Shown here: piece by piece, positions 24,795 through 32,815 of the stretch
Layout of the letters: every line of letters starts with the position of its first letter
How positions within the stretch are numbered: the stretch's first letter is position 1
Assembly: GCF_016908395.1 (NCBI RefSeq)
Contig: NZ_JAFBDU010000002.1
Location: forward strand, 310,001 to 374,000
DNA from: Metabacillus crassostreae
GTDB lineage: Bacteria; Bacillota; Bacilli; Bacillales; Bacillaceae
Length of the DNA stretch: 64,000 bases
Direction of reading: 5' to 3'
Notes under the pieces: generated by a model
The model's database searches: none
The model's input: the letters and a program-made list of their open reading frames with translations, nothing else
Told to the model about the DNA's origin: nothing
Program-made: the position numbers and the translations under genes

Positions 24795-27506
24795 ATAGGT
24801 AAGGGTTTGAAGTTATCGCTCCCTTTTCCCCCTGTTCACACCTGTACGTGCGACTTTCACCGCATACGGCGTTCCAACTAAACCAATTTATTCTTTCTAT
24901 GTATCAATGCAAACGAGTACTATTTTTCCAGTATTAGATAATTTCATTTTGACATTTTAATCGTAGTTTATTTACTTTTTCTTTCTGCTTACTATTAAGC
25001 TTTAAAGATTGTAAAAGATTTTCTATTTTTACTTTGTCTTTTAAATGTATCAACTGATGAATTGCTTTATGAACAATAATCAAATTTGAATAATTATCAT
25101 CTTTCGACAGGTAATAGGGGTTTATATGATGGCAATGCCATTCATGAATCCCTAACTCCTCACCTAATATTGCACACTTTCCATATTGGGCAATAAACTT
25201 ACTAATCCTGTTGTCATTATACTCAATTGATCTGTTTGGAATGTAGTTTCTCATGATGTAAGAAAGCATTGTTTTATCAATAGCTTTTAGACTATTGTGT
25301 ATTTTAGCTCTACCTTCGGTAGTAAAGTTACAAATTGTGTGTGAGAAACACAGTGTAGTTGTCCACCGTTGGGCATGTATAGGGACAAATACCATTTGTT
25401 TTACCTTAAACAGTCTTGCCTTATAGCCCTTGTATCTTTTCTGTAAGGTTTTAGTCATATCATGAAAACTTCCCTCGGTTCTAAGGTTCTTTAATTGATT
25501 ATATAACGATTTTCGCAGGTGAGCGTTTAACTCATTCAGATTGATAGTGATGTTAGTGGCGAAAGAGTAATAGTTTTGGATTCCCATGACGACAGTATTG
25601 AAATTCCAAACAGTTTGAATGCAAGGTTTTCTTTTAACTACTTTTATAGCTTTCTTAATCTTTTGGAAGGCATTTTCTTTAGCCTTCCTCGACATATCCG
25701 ACCTTGCTACATAACCAAATCTTGTTTTTCCTTTCCTAACAGCCTTTATTGAGAATCCAAGAAACTCGGAAGAGTTTTTCTTTAAATTTATTACCCTCGA
25801 TTTCTCTTCGCTTGTTTCCAAATGAAGTCTTTTTCTCAAGAAAACTCTCAATGCATAATTCATTTTTATTGCCTGTGACCTAGTTCTGCACATTACCTTA
25901 AAATCGTCCGCATAACGGACGATGAAGCACTCTTTTAAAGCCGTTTTCTTTAAATGCTGATATTTACTTCCATTTGTGGAATAAGTATATCTGCTTTCAA
26001 ATGTTTCCCATTGGTTACTTATCCACCAATCCAATTCATTCAATATAATATTTGAAAGCAAAGGTGATAGGATTCCTCCTTGCGGAGTACCTCTTGTAGG
26101 AATACCTTCTCCTTCAATCTCTGCTTTTAATAGCTTAGATATAATAGAAAGAAGTGATTTATCCCTTATTCCTAATGACCACATTTGTTTAAGAAGTTTG
26201 CCATGATTCACATTATCAAAGAAACCTTTAATATCCACATCAACACAATGATGGAGCCCAGTTTGATTGATAAGGAATTCAAGTCTAGCTTTAGCGTGAT
26301 GAGTGCTGCGGTTCGGTCTAAATCCGTAACTATGTTTATGGAATTTTGCTTCACAAATTGGCTCTAAGATTTGAAGTATGCATTGTTGAAAGACTCTATC
26401 CCAAATCGTCGGAATTCCCAAAGGTCTGGTTTTCCCTTTTCCTTTTGGGATGAAGACACGCCTTACTGATTGTGGTTCATACCTATTGAACATGGATTGA
26501 ACCTTTGCGATTACATCTTCAACTGTTAAGTGTAAGATATCGTTAATAGTTAATTTATCTGTTCCCGCAGTTTTGCTACCTGTGTTTCTTTTGATGTTCC
26601 GGTATGCAAGTCGTATATTATCTTCAGAACACATTAATTCTGTTAAGTCATAGAAGTGATGACCACTGACACTTTGAGCATATAGTGAATCCAAACAATC
26701 TTGCATACTATAATACTCACTGTGTCTCAGTTTCTTCCGTTTCAATAAGTTGGTGACCCCTTTCGGAGTTAAACCTCTATTAGTCTCACGAGAACCTTAT
26801 TAATCGATAAAGAACTGCCTTACTTGGTTGAATAAATCTTTATTAGCCTAGTGGCTATCCCTCCATGTGGATTAAACATTTCATTGGTACTGTGCCACCA
26901 CTTTCACTGATATAAAGGTAAGTTATACAACAACTAATCTCATTGTTGTTTTCCCTCCCGACGATTCATTGGAAGTAAGTCCTCCACGTTATCAGTTTAC
27001 AACGTTGAATTATATCTATTATAGAATGAACTTAGGTGCTTCCTTTTAGCCTGTTAACATCCATACGCCTAAAACGTATCATGGATTTTCATATTAGTTA
27101 TTTTTACTCATCCACATCTAACATCACAATTTGGTGATATACACATTTCTATGTATTGCAGGTATAGACCAGTACATTCAGAAGTTTGTCAGCTTAACCT
27201 TTTATTGTAGGTTTCTTCGCATACTCACCATATTCAATCAACTCAAGCATCATGATTTACACCACCCCATCGGGTAGGCTTTCGACAGCTATATTACGCT
27301 ATTACGGTAAATTCTTACGCCTTTTCACCGAGCTCTTAACACTATCATTCTTACTAAATCAAGTGCTAATCGGCTAAGAGAGAACCCTTCCGAGCGTTAC
27401 CTCATCATTTGATTCTTCGATATAACCCTTCAGTTCCGAAAGGAACTGCCTAACCTTTACCAGAGAAATGTAACCATCCTCCATTTAAGCTAGGAACATT
27501 TCGCAC
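24795..27506 (-). mobile_element. Group II intron
   Basis: About 2.7 kb, leftward. The 5' end is GTGCGAAATG at 27506 (consensus GUGYG). The long structured 5' region (26746-27500, domains I-III) precedes the intron protein in domain IV. Domain V is seen at about 24841-24878 as GCCGTATGCGGTGAAAGTCG, then CACGTAC; the 3' end is put at ACCTAT, 24795. The flanks ATTCAGAATCCTTATTAATA on one side and ATCCTGCACCGTTAGTTTAG on the other look like the two halves of a family-2 hairpin, so the intron inserted into that repeat. Ends are accurate to a few bases only. Confidence 0.88.
24934..26745 (-). CDS. ltrA: Group II intron reverse transcriptase/maturase with HNH endonuclease
   Basis: 603-residue intron-encoded protein that drives splicing and retrohoming. 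RT domain at about 45-350 with FIPKGKGKTRPLGIPTIWDR, the RT motif VDVDIKGFFDNVNH, TPQGGILSPLLSNIILNELD and the active-site YADD. Maturase domain X at about 370-480. The C-terminal HNH nuclease at about 530-575 is CAILGEELGIHEWHCHHINP, then YSNLIIVHKAIHQLIH. All motifs look intact. The start is TTG at 26745 with AAAGGGG 11 bases upstream. The protein is more than 150 residues longer than typical group IIC proteins because of the HNH domain. It lies in domain IV of the intron. Confidence 0.95.
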   Translation of the reverse strand: MKRKKLRHSEYYSMQDCLDSLYAQSVSGHHFYDLTELMCSEDNIRLAYRNIKRNTGSKTAGTDKLTINDILHLTVEDVIAKVQSMFNRYEPQSVRRVFIPKGKGKTRPLGIPTIWDRVFQQCILQILEPICEAKFHKHSYGFRPNRSTHHAKARLEFLINQTGLHHCVDVDIKGFFDNVNHGKLLKQMWSLGIRDKSLLSIISKLLKAEIEGEGIPTRGTPQGGILSPLLSNIILNELDWWISNQWETFESRYTYSTNGSKYQHLKKTALKECFIVRYADDFKVMCRTRSQAIKMNYALRVFLRKRLHLETSEEKSRVINLKKNSSEFLGFSIKAVRKGKTRFGYVARSDMSRKAKENAFQKIKKAIKVVKRKPCIQTVWNFNTVVMGIQNYYSFATNITINLNELNAHLRKSLYNQLKNLRTEGSFHDMTKTLQKRYKGYKARLFKVKQMVFVPIHAQRWTTTLCFSHTICNFTTEGRAKIHNSLKAIDKTMLSYIMRNYIPNRSIEYNDNRISKFIAQYGKCAILGEELGIHEWHCHHINPYYLSKDDNYSNLIIVHKAIHQLIHLKDKVKIENLLQSLKLNSKQKEKVNKLRLKCQNEII

Positions 27507-27912
27507 AACTATCCTGCACCGTTAGTTTAGGTGAAAACCTTCACAATATCACTTATATTCTAATTATATCTTATCAGAAGATATTAAATTATTGTTCTTT
27601 TTTCCACATTTTAGTAAATTATACTGTGTAGTATATGTCTACTAGGCATTAAATGGGTTATGCTAAATCCTGATTTTGTTGCCGAAAAATAGTTATAGAT
27701 TCTGGTGTTTCTCCCCCAAGACGTGTTAATAACACTTTTCGTTAGTACCTGTAATAAAACAAAACGTCTTAAACCATTGCTACCAATGGTTTAAGACGTT
27801 TGTATAATCAGATTTAGTTGTGTTAATTATTATTTTAACGCAAAGTTGATCTTCAAGAATGTTAGGGAGTTTCCTCCCTTTCTTTTTAAACTGGTCGCTA
27901 TCATATCCAACC
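27507..27912 (+). repeat. Composite repeat: half family-2 hairpin, linker and family-1 copy H
   Basis: Starts with the family-2 tail ATCCTGCACCGTTAGTTTAG next to the intron, then a linker with CTTCACAATATCACTTAT, TATCAGAAGATATTAAAT and GTCTACTAGGCATTAAAT, matching 10080-10215. Family-1 copy H occupies 27718-27912 and has the best stem of all: ACGTCTTAAACCATTG / CAATGGTTTAAGACGT, 16 perfect base pairs with a CTAC loop. It also has AGGGAGTTTCCTCCCT and CTGGTCGCTATCATATCC. Confidence 0.88.
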
Positions 27913-27932
27913 TTTCTAAAAAAACGCATCCT

Positions 27933-28091
27933 TTAATTGAATATATCTTTTAGATAGGTTACTAAGTTATGACCAGCGAAATACATAGTGTTAGCCAATT
28001 GAACATTCATTTCTATTAAAAAGGTCAATCCGTACGTAAACACTATTACTGCAATTATAAATGTTATAAAAATCAAAAACGGGCGACTCAC
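27933..28091 (-). CDS. Small membrane protein (52 aa), GTG start
   Basis: 52-residue peptide starting at GTG 28091: MSRPFLIFITFIIAVIVFTY then GLTFLIEMNVQLANTMYFAG and HNLVTYLKDIFN. One hydrophobic helix at residues 4-26, the rest amphipathic. ATGGTGGTG lies 6-10 bases upstream as a moderate ribosome binding site. It is on the same strand as, and downstream of, the DUF3231 and membrane-protein pair, separated by a family-2 hairpin. I do not recognise the family; support is the open frame, helix and ribosome binding site. Confidence 0.45.
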   Translation of the reverse strand: MSRPFLIFITFIIAVIVFTYGLTFLIEMNVQLANTMYFAGHNLVTYLKDIFN

Positions 28092-28167
28092 ATAAACACC
28101 ACCATTATCTAATTCTCAAGTATTTTACAATTTGAAAGTAATAATTAAACTGCCTCAATACTTCAAT

Positions 28168-28222
28168 AAAAAAAGAGCAATGCCTTCTTCTTTAAGGATT
28201 GCACCCGTTAGTTGAACAACAG
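28168..28222. repeat. Family-2 hairpin
   Basis: AGAGCAATGCCTTCTTC, then AAGGATTGC, tail ACCCGTTAGTTGAAC. It lies directly after the stop of 28231-28701 and probably works as its terminator. Confidence 0.7.
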
Positions 28223-28230
28223 AAAAGTTT

Positions 28231-28701
28231 TTAAGTCTTGTAGATAATAACTAATTTATAAATTATAAACCCTACCAAAAGCCCAGGTACTAAAGAGAGC
28301 ATAGGTAAAAAAACAGGACCAATTATCACACCAAATATTTTTAATGAGGTTGAATATATTAAGCCTATTGTAATAAAGAACGCTCCAAATACAAAAGGTA
28401 TGTAGGAAAAGGAATTCACTTCTCCATCTGCATTACGGTATGCATCCCAAATGGCAAACATATATAAACAAGGGTAAAACATAAGCCATTGAAGGTTTGT
28501 AACGTCAATGGCTTTTTGTATTTCTCCTTGAAATGAATAAAGAATCGCTAAATTGAACTTGCTTAAAACATTAACAAGAATCTCCAAAAAAATGAATACG
28601 CTTCCTTTAAATAAACTACCATTTAGAAACTGACCGAACCCTGGTAAAGCTATACTCCATAATAAAGTCTCATGTTTTTTAGGCTTTCTAAAATCCTTCA
28701 C
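28231..28701 (-). CDS. Multi-span membrane protein, TM2/DUF5683-like
   Basis: 156-residue membrane protein with about four helices. It begins MKDFRKPKKHETLLWSIALP followed by GFGQFLNGSLFKG, the G-x-G-Q-x-x-N/L-G start seen in TM2 and DUF5683 proteins. Other helices are at roughly 30-45, 65-85, 95-115 and 125-150, with IWDAYRNADGE between two of them. Start is GTG at 28701; GAGTGAT 6-10 bases upstream. The stop of the DUF3231 gene lies 10 bases before, so the two are co-transcribed and probably work together. Function unknown. Confidence 0.7.
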   Translation of the reverse strand: MKDFRKPKKHETLLWSIALPGFGQFLNGSLFKGSVFIFLEILVNVLSKFNLAILYSFQGEIQKAIDVTNLQWLMFYPCLYMFAIWDAYRNADGEVNSFSYIPFVFGAFFITIGLIYSTSLKIFGVIIGPVFLPMLSLVPGLLVGFIIYKLVIIYKT

Positions 28702-28711
28702 CCAGTATCAC

Positions 28712-29719
28712 TCAATTCAACATTTGATTGCGTTCTTCCATTTGAGGTGGTTCTTCCATCCAACCATTTTTAATCATTAATTTTGCACCTTTATGAGCAT
28801 ATTCAAATATATCTTTCATAAAAATAGTCATTTTAGCTGGTAAATCATTTCGTAAACTAAAGGCGGTACCTAGTGAGCCACTTCCCATAGAAAAACTGCA
28901 AAAAAGACTTGTACAATACATCATCAATTTATCAGAAAATGGTGCTATTGTTGAACGGGTTGCATTACCACCTGATGTTTGAGGAGTTTGTATACCGCCT
29001 TGAAGTAAGGTTTCACTTAATTCCTTTACAATACTTTTAGCAAGTTCAGCTCCATCATTAAAGTAATTTTTAACCTCTGCTTCATTTGCACATTGAGCAA
29101 AACCTGTAATCATTTGAAGGCCCGAGACATTTGATTCAACTGAATGATGAAGTTGAGCCACTTCCACTGTATTTAATGAACGTTTTTCGCTAAACGGATT
29201 AATGGAGAGTCCACCCAAGTAGCTGTTATCTTTAACAAATTCAACTGACTTTGGCATTGAAACATGAGGAGATTTAACAAGCAACCCCTTTTCAAGCAAA
29301 TATTGTGTGCAAAGGTTGTAATACTTTTGAGTAATGGAAGTTAGATCTTTAAAAATCAGTACAATATCTTCTCGATAACTCATAGTTATATTTAATGAGT
29401 GAAGCCCCATACTAATTTCTTTCAGTAGGCGAACAAACATGATGTCAAAACCATTATCATATAACTTTGGCACCTCTTTGTTAACATCTTGAGCAGTAAA
29501 TCCAACTGGTATAAAAGCACCTTCATTTTGTAAAGTTTCTGTGATTTTACCAACATAGTTGTCAATCTCCACGTATAAATTAGTCATAATCTCCTTGGCT
29601 TTTTCATCATCAGCTTTCACTATTAAGTATTCTAATATTCGTAAAATCATTGTCTTTTCTTGATATGTAAGCCATAATACACCTAATTCAGATGAAGTAA
29701 TTGCTGATCTTTCTGGCAT
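28712..29719 (-). CDS. DUF3231 family protein (second copy)
   Basis: 335-residue member of the same family as 1515-2528. It has the matching start ITSSELGVLWLTYQEKTMIL, IPVGFTAQDVNKEVPKLYD, SYLGGLSINPF, VESNVSGLQMITGFAQCANE and the C-terminal KNGWMEEPPQMEERN. Two tandem helical-bundle halves, no signal peptide. Family known from sporulating bacilli; role unknown. The start ATG has AGGAGGAG 7 bases upstream. It is followed by a membrane protein gene 10 bases away. The two DUF3231 copies in the window differ clearly in sequence, so they are old paralogues rather than a recent duplication. Confidence 0.85.
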   Translation of the reverse strand: MPERSAITSSELGVLWLTYQEKTMILRILEYLIVKADDEKAKEIMTNLYVEIDNYVGKITETLQNEGAFIPVGFTAQDVNKEVPKLYDNGFDIMFVRLLKEISMGLHSLNITMSYREDIVLIFKDLTSITQKYYNLCTQYLLEKGLLVKSPHVSMPKSVEFVKDNSYLGGLSINPFSEKRSLNTVEVAQLHHSVESNVSGLQMITGFAQCANEAEVKNYFNDGAELAKSIVKELSETLLQGGIQTPQTSGGNATRSTIAPFSDKLMMYCTSLFCSFSMGSGSLGTAFSLRNDLPAKMTIFMKDIFEYAHKGAKLMIKNGWMEEPPQMEERNQMLN

Positions 29720-29884
29720 ATAAATCTCCTCCTAAAATTAACTCATTTTAGCTTTGGCGTAATATGGTAAATTTATTCGATATTTGTAATTTTTCACTCA
29801 TTCTTATTGGTATGCACACAACACGATACGGTGTGATTATGGTTGCAGTGGATAATCGATAACTACCTCCCCTTCTAAGAAGGT

Positions 29885-30215
29885 ATTAAAATATTATTAT
29901 GCTGCGCAGTAATAGTCTACTATGCAATAAATAGGAAACCCTACATTCTGGTATTGTTGCCGAAAAGGATAGAATCTGGTGTTTCTCTCCCAAGACGTGT
30001 TAATAACACTTAACTTTTAGTTCATCTAATAAAAAAACGTTTCAACTCCAGTACTATCAAGGAATTAAGACGTATTAACTACTCAAATTTAGTTGTGTTA
30101 ATAGATATTTTACACGAAGTTGAGACTTTAAGAATAAGAGTGAGTTTCCTCCCTCTATTCCTAACCGTTATTATATCCAACGGAAAAGCAACTAACATAG
30201 TATAGTTAAAAATAA
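29885..30215 (+). repeat. Linker plus family-1 hairpin repeat, copy I (long form)
   Basis: A linker with GTCTACTATGCAATAAAT and GGTATTGTTGCCGAAAA (as before copy H) leads to family-1 copy I at 29992-30215: AAGACGTGTTAATAACAC, AAAACGTTTCAACTCC, GGAATTAAGACGT, GTTGTGTTAATAGATATTTT, TACACGAAGTTGAGACTTTA, TTTCCTCCCTC, TTATATCCAACGGAAAAGC, ACTAACATAGTATAGTTA. The bases before this (29720-29884) hold the promoter region of the DUF3231 gene and no other gene. From 30216 to 30371 nothing is seen. Confidence 0.85.
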
Positions 30216-30371
30216 TATGATTAACTCTTCAACACTTGCATTTGATTTTTTAATAAATAAAAATCCCCTATAGTTTTCACTTAACCAAAAATAGTTTTTA
30301 ATAGTAAAAGGGTGCATATATACGTGTTCTTACTACACTCCTTGCAAAACTACTTGTCTAGGAGTGGAAGT

Positions 30372-30596
30372 ATGTTCGGATTAGGCTAAAAATGCAGTAG
30401 GTTTGGAAAATGGATTGATAAGAAGGGTTTGACTCAAAATGATATTGCGAATAAAGCTAATGTAGGAAGCATAACTGTATCAAATATGTGTAGTGATCCA
30501 GAGTATAGTTCGAGGATTGAAACATGGACTAAAATTAGTAGAGCTTTGAAAAGTTTTGGTTATGAAGTGGATAGAAGAGATTTCTTTGATATGTGA
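30372..30596 (+). pseudogene. XRE-type regulator disrupted by one stop codon
   Basis: 75-codon frame that reads MFGLG, a TAA stop, then KCSRFGKWIDKKGLTQNDIA and NKANVGSITVSNMCSDPEYS up to a natural end YEVDRRDFFDM. This is the complete small Bacillus XRE regulator that normally begins MFGLGKKRSKFGKW and ends DFF(N/D)M; the first K codon (AAA) has become TAA. GGAGTGG lies 5 bases before the ATG. Apart from that one base the helix-turn-helix is intact. Loss could be recent, a sequencing error is possible, and restart within the frame is unlikely because there is no second good start. Confidence 0.7.
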
Positions 30597-30649
30597 ATAA
30601 ATAAATCCTTTAAATCCACACTAATCAAACATCATGAATTCCCCCATTT

Positions 30650-30684
30650 AAAAGCCCCTCCAATTATGAAAGGGCTATTTCTAA
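30650..30684. terminator. Bidirectional terminator
   Basis: Stem AGCCCCT / AAGGGCT with A-run before and T-rich sequence after. It lies between the convergent XRE pseudogene and the SLH-domain gene. Confidence 0.75.
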
Positions 30685-30715
30685 TTTCTTGAATTAAGTA
30701 TACTTTGAAGAAAAC

Positions 30716-31327
30716 TTACTGACTCTTTTTTACAAAATACTTATTGGCTACTAAAGCAACTTGTTCTCTTTCAGCTAACAGTTGAGGATTAAAACTGTTA
30801 GAGGACTCACCAATCATTAATCCTAGGTCATCAGCATCAGCCGCTGAGTTTGTCCACTCTAAAATTTCATCATGATCAGCAGATGTTAACTTGTCTCCAT
30901 AACCAGTCACGTCAGCTCCTAATGCTTGTACTAAAATAGTTGCCATGTCTTTACGAGTTAGATTTGCGTCAATTCCAAAATTACCTTCCCCAGTTCCACT
31001 TATCAAGCCAGCTTTTACAGCAGCCTCTACATACGAATAAGAAAAGTGGTCAACTGGTACATCTGAAAACGTAGTAGTAACTGACGAATTTGAAGAGTCT
31101 AATTCAAGTGATTTTGCTAGGACAATAGCAAAGTCTTGTCTCGTTATCTTACTTGTTGGATTATAATCTCCATTTGCATCCCTTGTAATAATGCCTTTTT
31201 CAACTAATTCCAATATTGCATCTTTAGCATAAGATTCTTCAATATCTGTAGATGCGGAAACAGAGTTAAAAGAAAACAGCAAGATAAATCCTGTTAAAAA
31301 CAATGACTTCATGAAATAACTTCTCAT
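30716..31327 (-). CDS. Secreted SLH-domain protein
   Basis: 203-residue exported protein consisting of a signal peptide (about 1-25, ends VSAS) and three surface-layer homology (SLH) repeats: KDAILELVEKGIITRDANGD with FAIVLAKSLEL, YVEAAVKAGLISGTGEGNFG with MATILVQALG, and a weaker third one with ADDLGLMIGESSNSF. SLH modules bind pyruvylated secondary cell-wall polymers. No catalytic or other domain is attached, so it may be a wall-associated adaptor or remnant of a larger protein. Start ATG at 31327 has GGGGGA upstream. Transcribed alone. Confidence 0.88.
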   Translation of the reverse strand: MRSYFMKSLFLTGFILLFSFNSVSASTDIEESYAKDAILELVEKGIITRDANGDYNPTSKITRQDFAIVLAKSLELDSSNSSVTTTFSDVPVDHFSYSYVEAAVKAGLISGTGEGNFGIDANLTRKDMATILVQALGADVTGYGDKLTSADHDEILEWTNSAADADDLGLMIGESSNSFNPQLLAEREQVALVANKYFVKKSQ

Positions 31328-31529
31328 ACAATCCCCCTACTTTTTTACTATTTCAATAATAAGAAAATTGTATCACTACATTTTTCCTTTGTATACACCT
31401 TTTGGCATGTAGCACAACTACAATTTGTGTCGTAATCTTTTACTACTACTCAATATTAGAGTTACTCCACAAACCGGCCAGAATGCGGAAGAGAGATATA
31501 TGTTAACCTTAGGTTTTACCTTTACCCTC

Positions 31530-31657
31530 TAGACGTGTTAATAACACTTATCTTTTAGTTCCCGAGCTAATAAAAAACGTCTCACCCCCAGTAATATCAA
31601 GGATTCGAGACGTTTTAACTACTTTTATTTAGTTGTGTTAATAGATATTGTGTGCAA
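31530..31657 (+). repeat. Family-1 hairpin repeat, copy J
   Basis: TAGACGTGTTAATAACAC, TTATCTTTTAGTTCCCGA, stem ACGTCTCACCCCC / GGATTCGAGACGT with A and T runs, right arm TTTAGTTGTGTTAATAGAT. The distal arm is missing. It lies between the SLH gene and the kinase gene; 31328-31529 shows no gene. Confidence 0.86.
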
Positions 31658-31699
31658 TTGTCTGTCTTATATTTCTTCCCTTACCCCATGTATTCACCT

Positions 31700-31735
31700 T
31701 AAGAAACCTACCAATATTCTTAGTAGGTTGGGTTT
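31700..31735 (-). terminator. Terminator-like hairpin after the kinase gene
   Basis: AACCTACTAAG / TTGGTAGGTT type stem with TTTCTT on the leftward side, about 45 bases past the stop of the kinase gene. Confidence 0.5.
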
Positions 31736-31779
31736 ACCACGTTCGAAAAATGCTGATGTTTTTGTATTCAAATTATAAT

Positions 31780-32730
31780 CTATGAAACTTCCTCAATATT
31801 CGGAATTGCAGCAATTGCTCCTACTTTCATACAAACCATTGCACCCACTTTATTACTAAAAGTAATGACTTGTTTAAGATGTTCAAAGTCTTCTAAAATA
31901 TTTTTAGGATCTCTTGATTTAGCCAACTGATAAAGTGTTGCTCCTACAAATGCATCACCAGCACCAGTGGAATCAATTGAGTTTACTTTGATACTCGGAA
32001 CAACTTCAGTATTTTTTCCATTAGAGATAAATGTTCCCTCTTTTCCAAGTGTTACGGCAATTACTTTTGTTCCCAAGTTATGAAGATATAAAATTCCTTG
32101 TTTTACATCATTCATTCCTGTTATAATCCTCAACTCATCTTCACTTACCTTTACAAAATCTGCTAAGGCTATTCCCTCTTTAGCTAAATCAATAAATGTT
32201 TGTATTCTATCTGGCCACAGGTCTTTTCTAAAGTTAGGATCAAAAGAAATAAATTTATCTCCTTCTTTTGCTGTTCTCATTGCATTTAAATAAGTAGATT
32301 GAAAGGGATCCTCTAAGAGAGCAGTAGCTGATCCGAAATGTAAAATGTTACTTTCCTCCAGTTTCTTTTTACCCAGTTCATCTTCAGATAAAAATGCATC
32401 AGCTCCACGATTAAACACAAAATCCCTTTCTCCGTCTGCTTTTAGTGATACAAAGGCTAGTGTTGTTGGATGTTCCTTATCTAATACGATCATAGAAGTA
32501 TCAACATTTAGATCATCTAATGTTTTCTTTAAAAAGTGCCCAAACGGATCATTGCCTACTTTCCCACAGAATTTTGCATTACCACCAAGTTTCACAATCG
32601 TGGCACACACATTTGCAGGCGCTCCCCCTGCATGTTTTTCAAAATTCTGGCCATCAACTAAATCTATGTTTACATCTGTACAAAAAAAATCAATTAATAG
32701 CTCACCAATGCAAATGACTGTTGAACTCAT
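31780..32730 (-). CDS. PfkB family sugar kinase (probable fructokinase)
   Basis: 316-residue ribokinase-fold kinase that would phosphorylate fructose in the cytosol. It begins [17 protein letters not shown], has the first PfkB signature [20 protein letters not shown] and the second, active-site signature [15 protein letters not shown] at about residue 248 with the catalytic Asp. The sequence [16 protein letters not shown] is typical of bacterial fructokinases (ScrK). It is the last gene of the leftward cluster with GH32, which frees fructose from sucrose or fructans. The start ATG has GGAAGGTGGAA upstream. A hairpin at 32764 separates it from the GH32 gene, so its level may be lower than that of upstream genes. 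Confidence 0.88.
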   Translation of the reverse strand: MSSTVICIGELLIDFFCTDVNIDLVDGQNFEKHAGGAPANVCATIVKLGGNAKFCGKVGNDPFGHFLKKTLDDLNVDTSMIVLDKEHPTTLAFVSLKADGERDFVFNRGADAFLSEDELGKKKLEESNILHFGSATALLEDPFQSTYLNAMRTAKEGDKFISFDPNFRKDLWPDRIQTFIDLAKEGIALADFVKVSEDELRIITGMNDVKQGILYLHNLGTKVIAVTLGKEGTFISNGKNTEVVPSIKVNSIDSTGAGDAFVGATLYQLAKSRDPKNILEDFEHLKQVITFSNKVGAMVCMKVGAIAAIPNIEEVS

Positions 32731-32763
32731 TCAAATTCCACCTTCCTTTTGCGATTCTTTGCA

Positions 32764-32804
32764 AAATAAAGCTCTAACCACTTACCTGATTAGAGCTTTC
32801 TAAA
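32764..32804 (-). terminator. Hairpin between GH32 and kinase genes
   Basis: AAAGCTCTAA / TTAGAGCTTT stem with a loop of about 12 bases. The T-run is short in the leftward direction, so partial termination is likely rather than a full stop. Confidence 0.6.
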
Positions 32805-32815
32805 TATTTTTTAAA

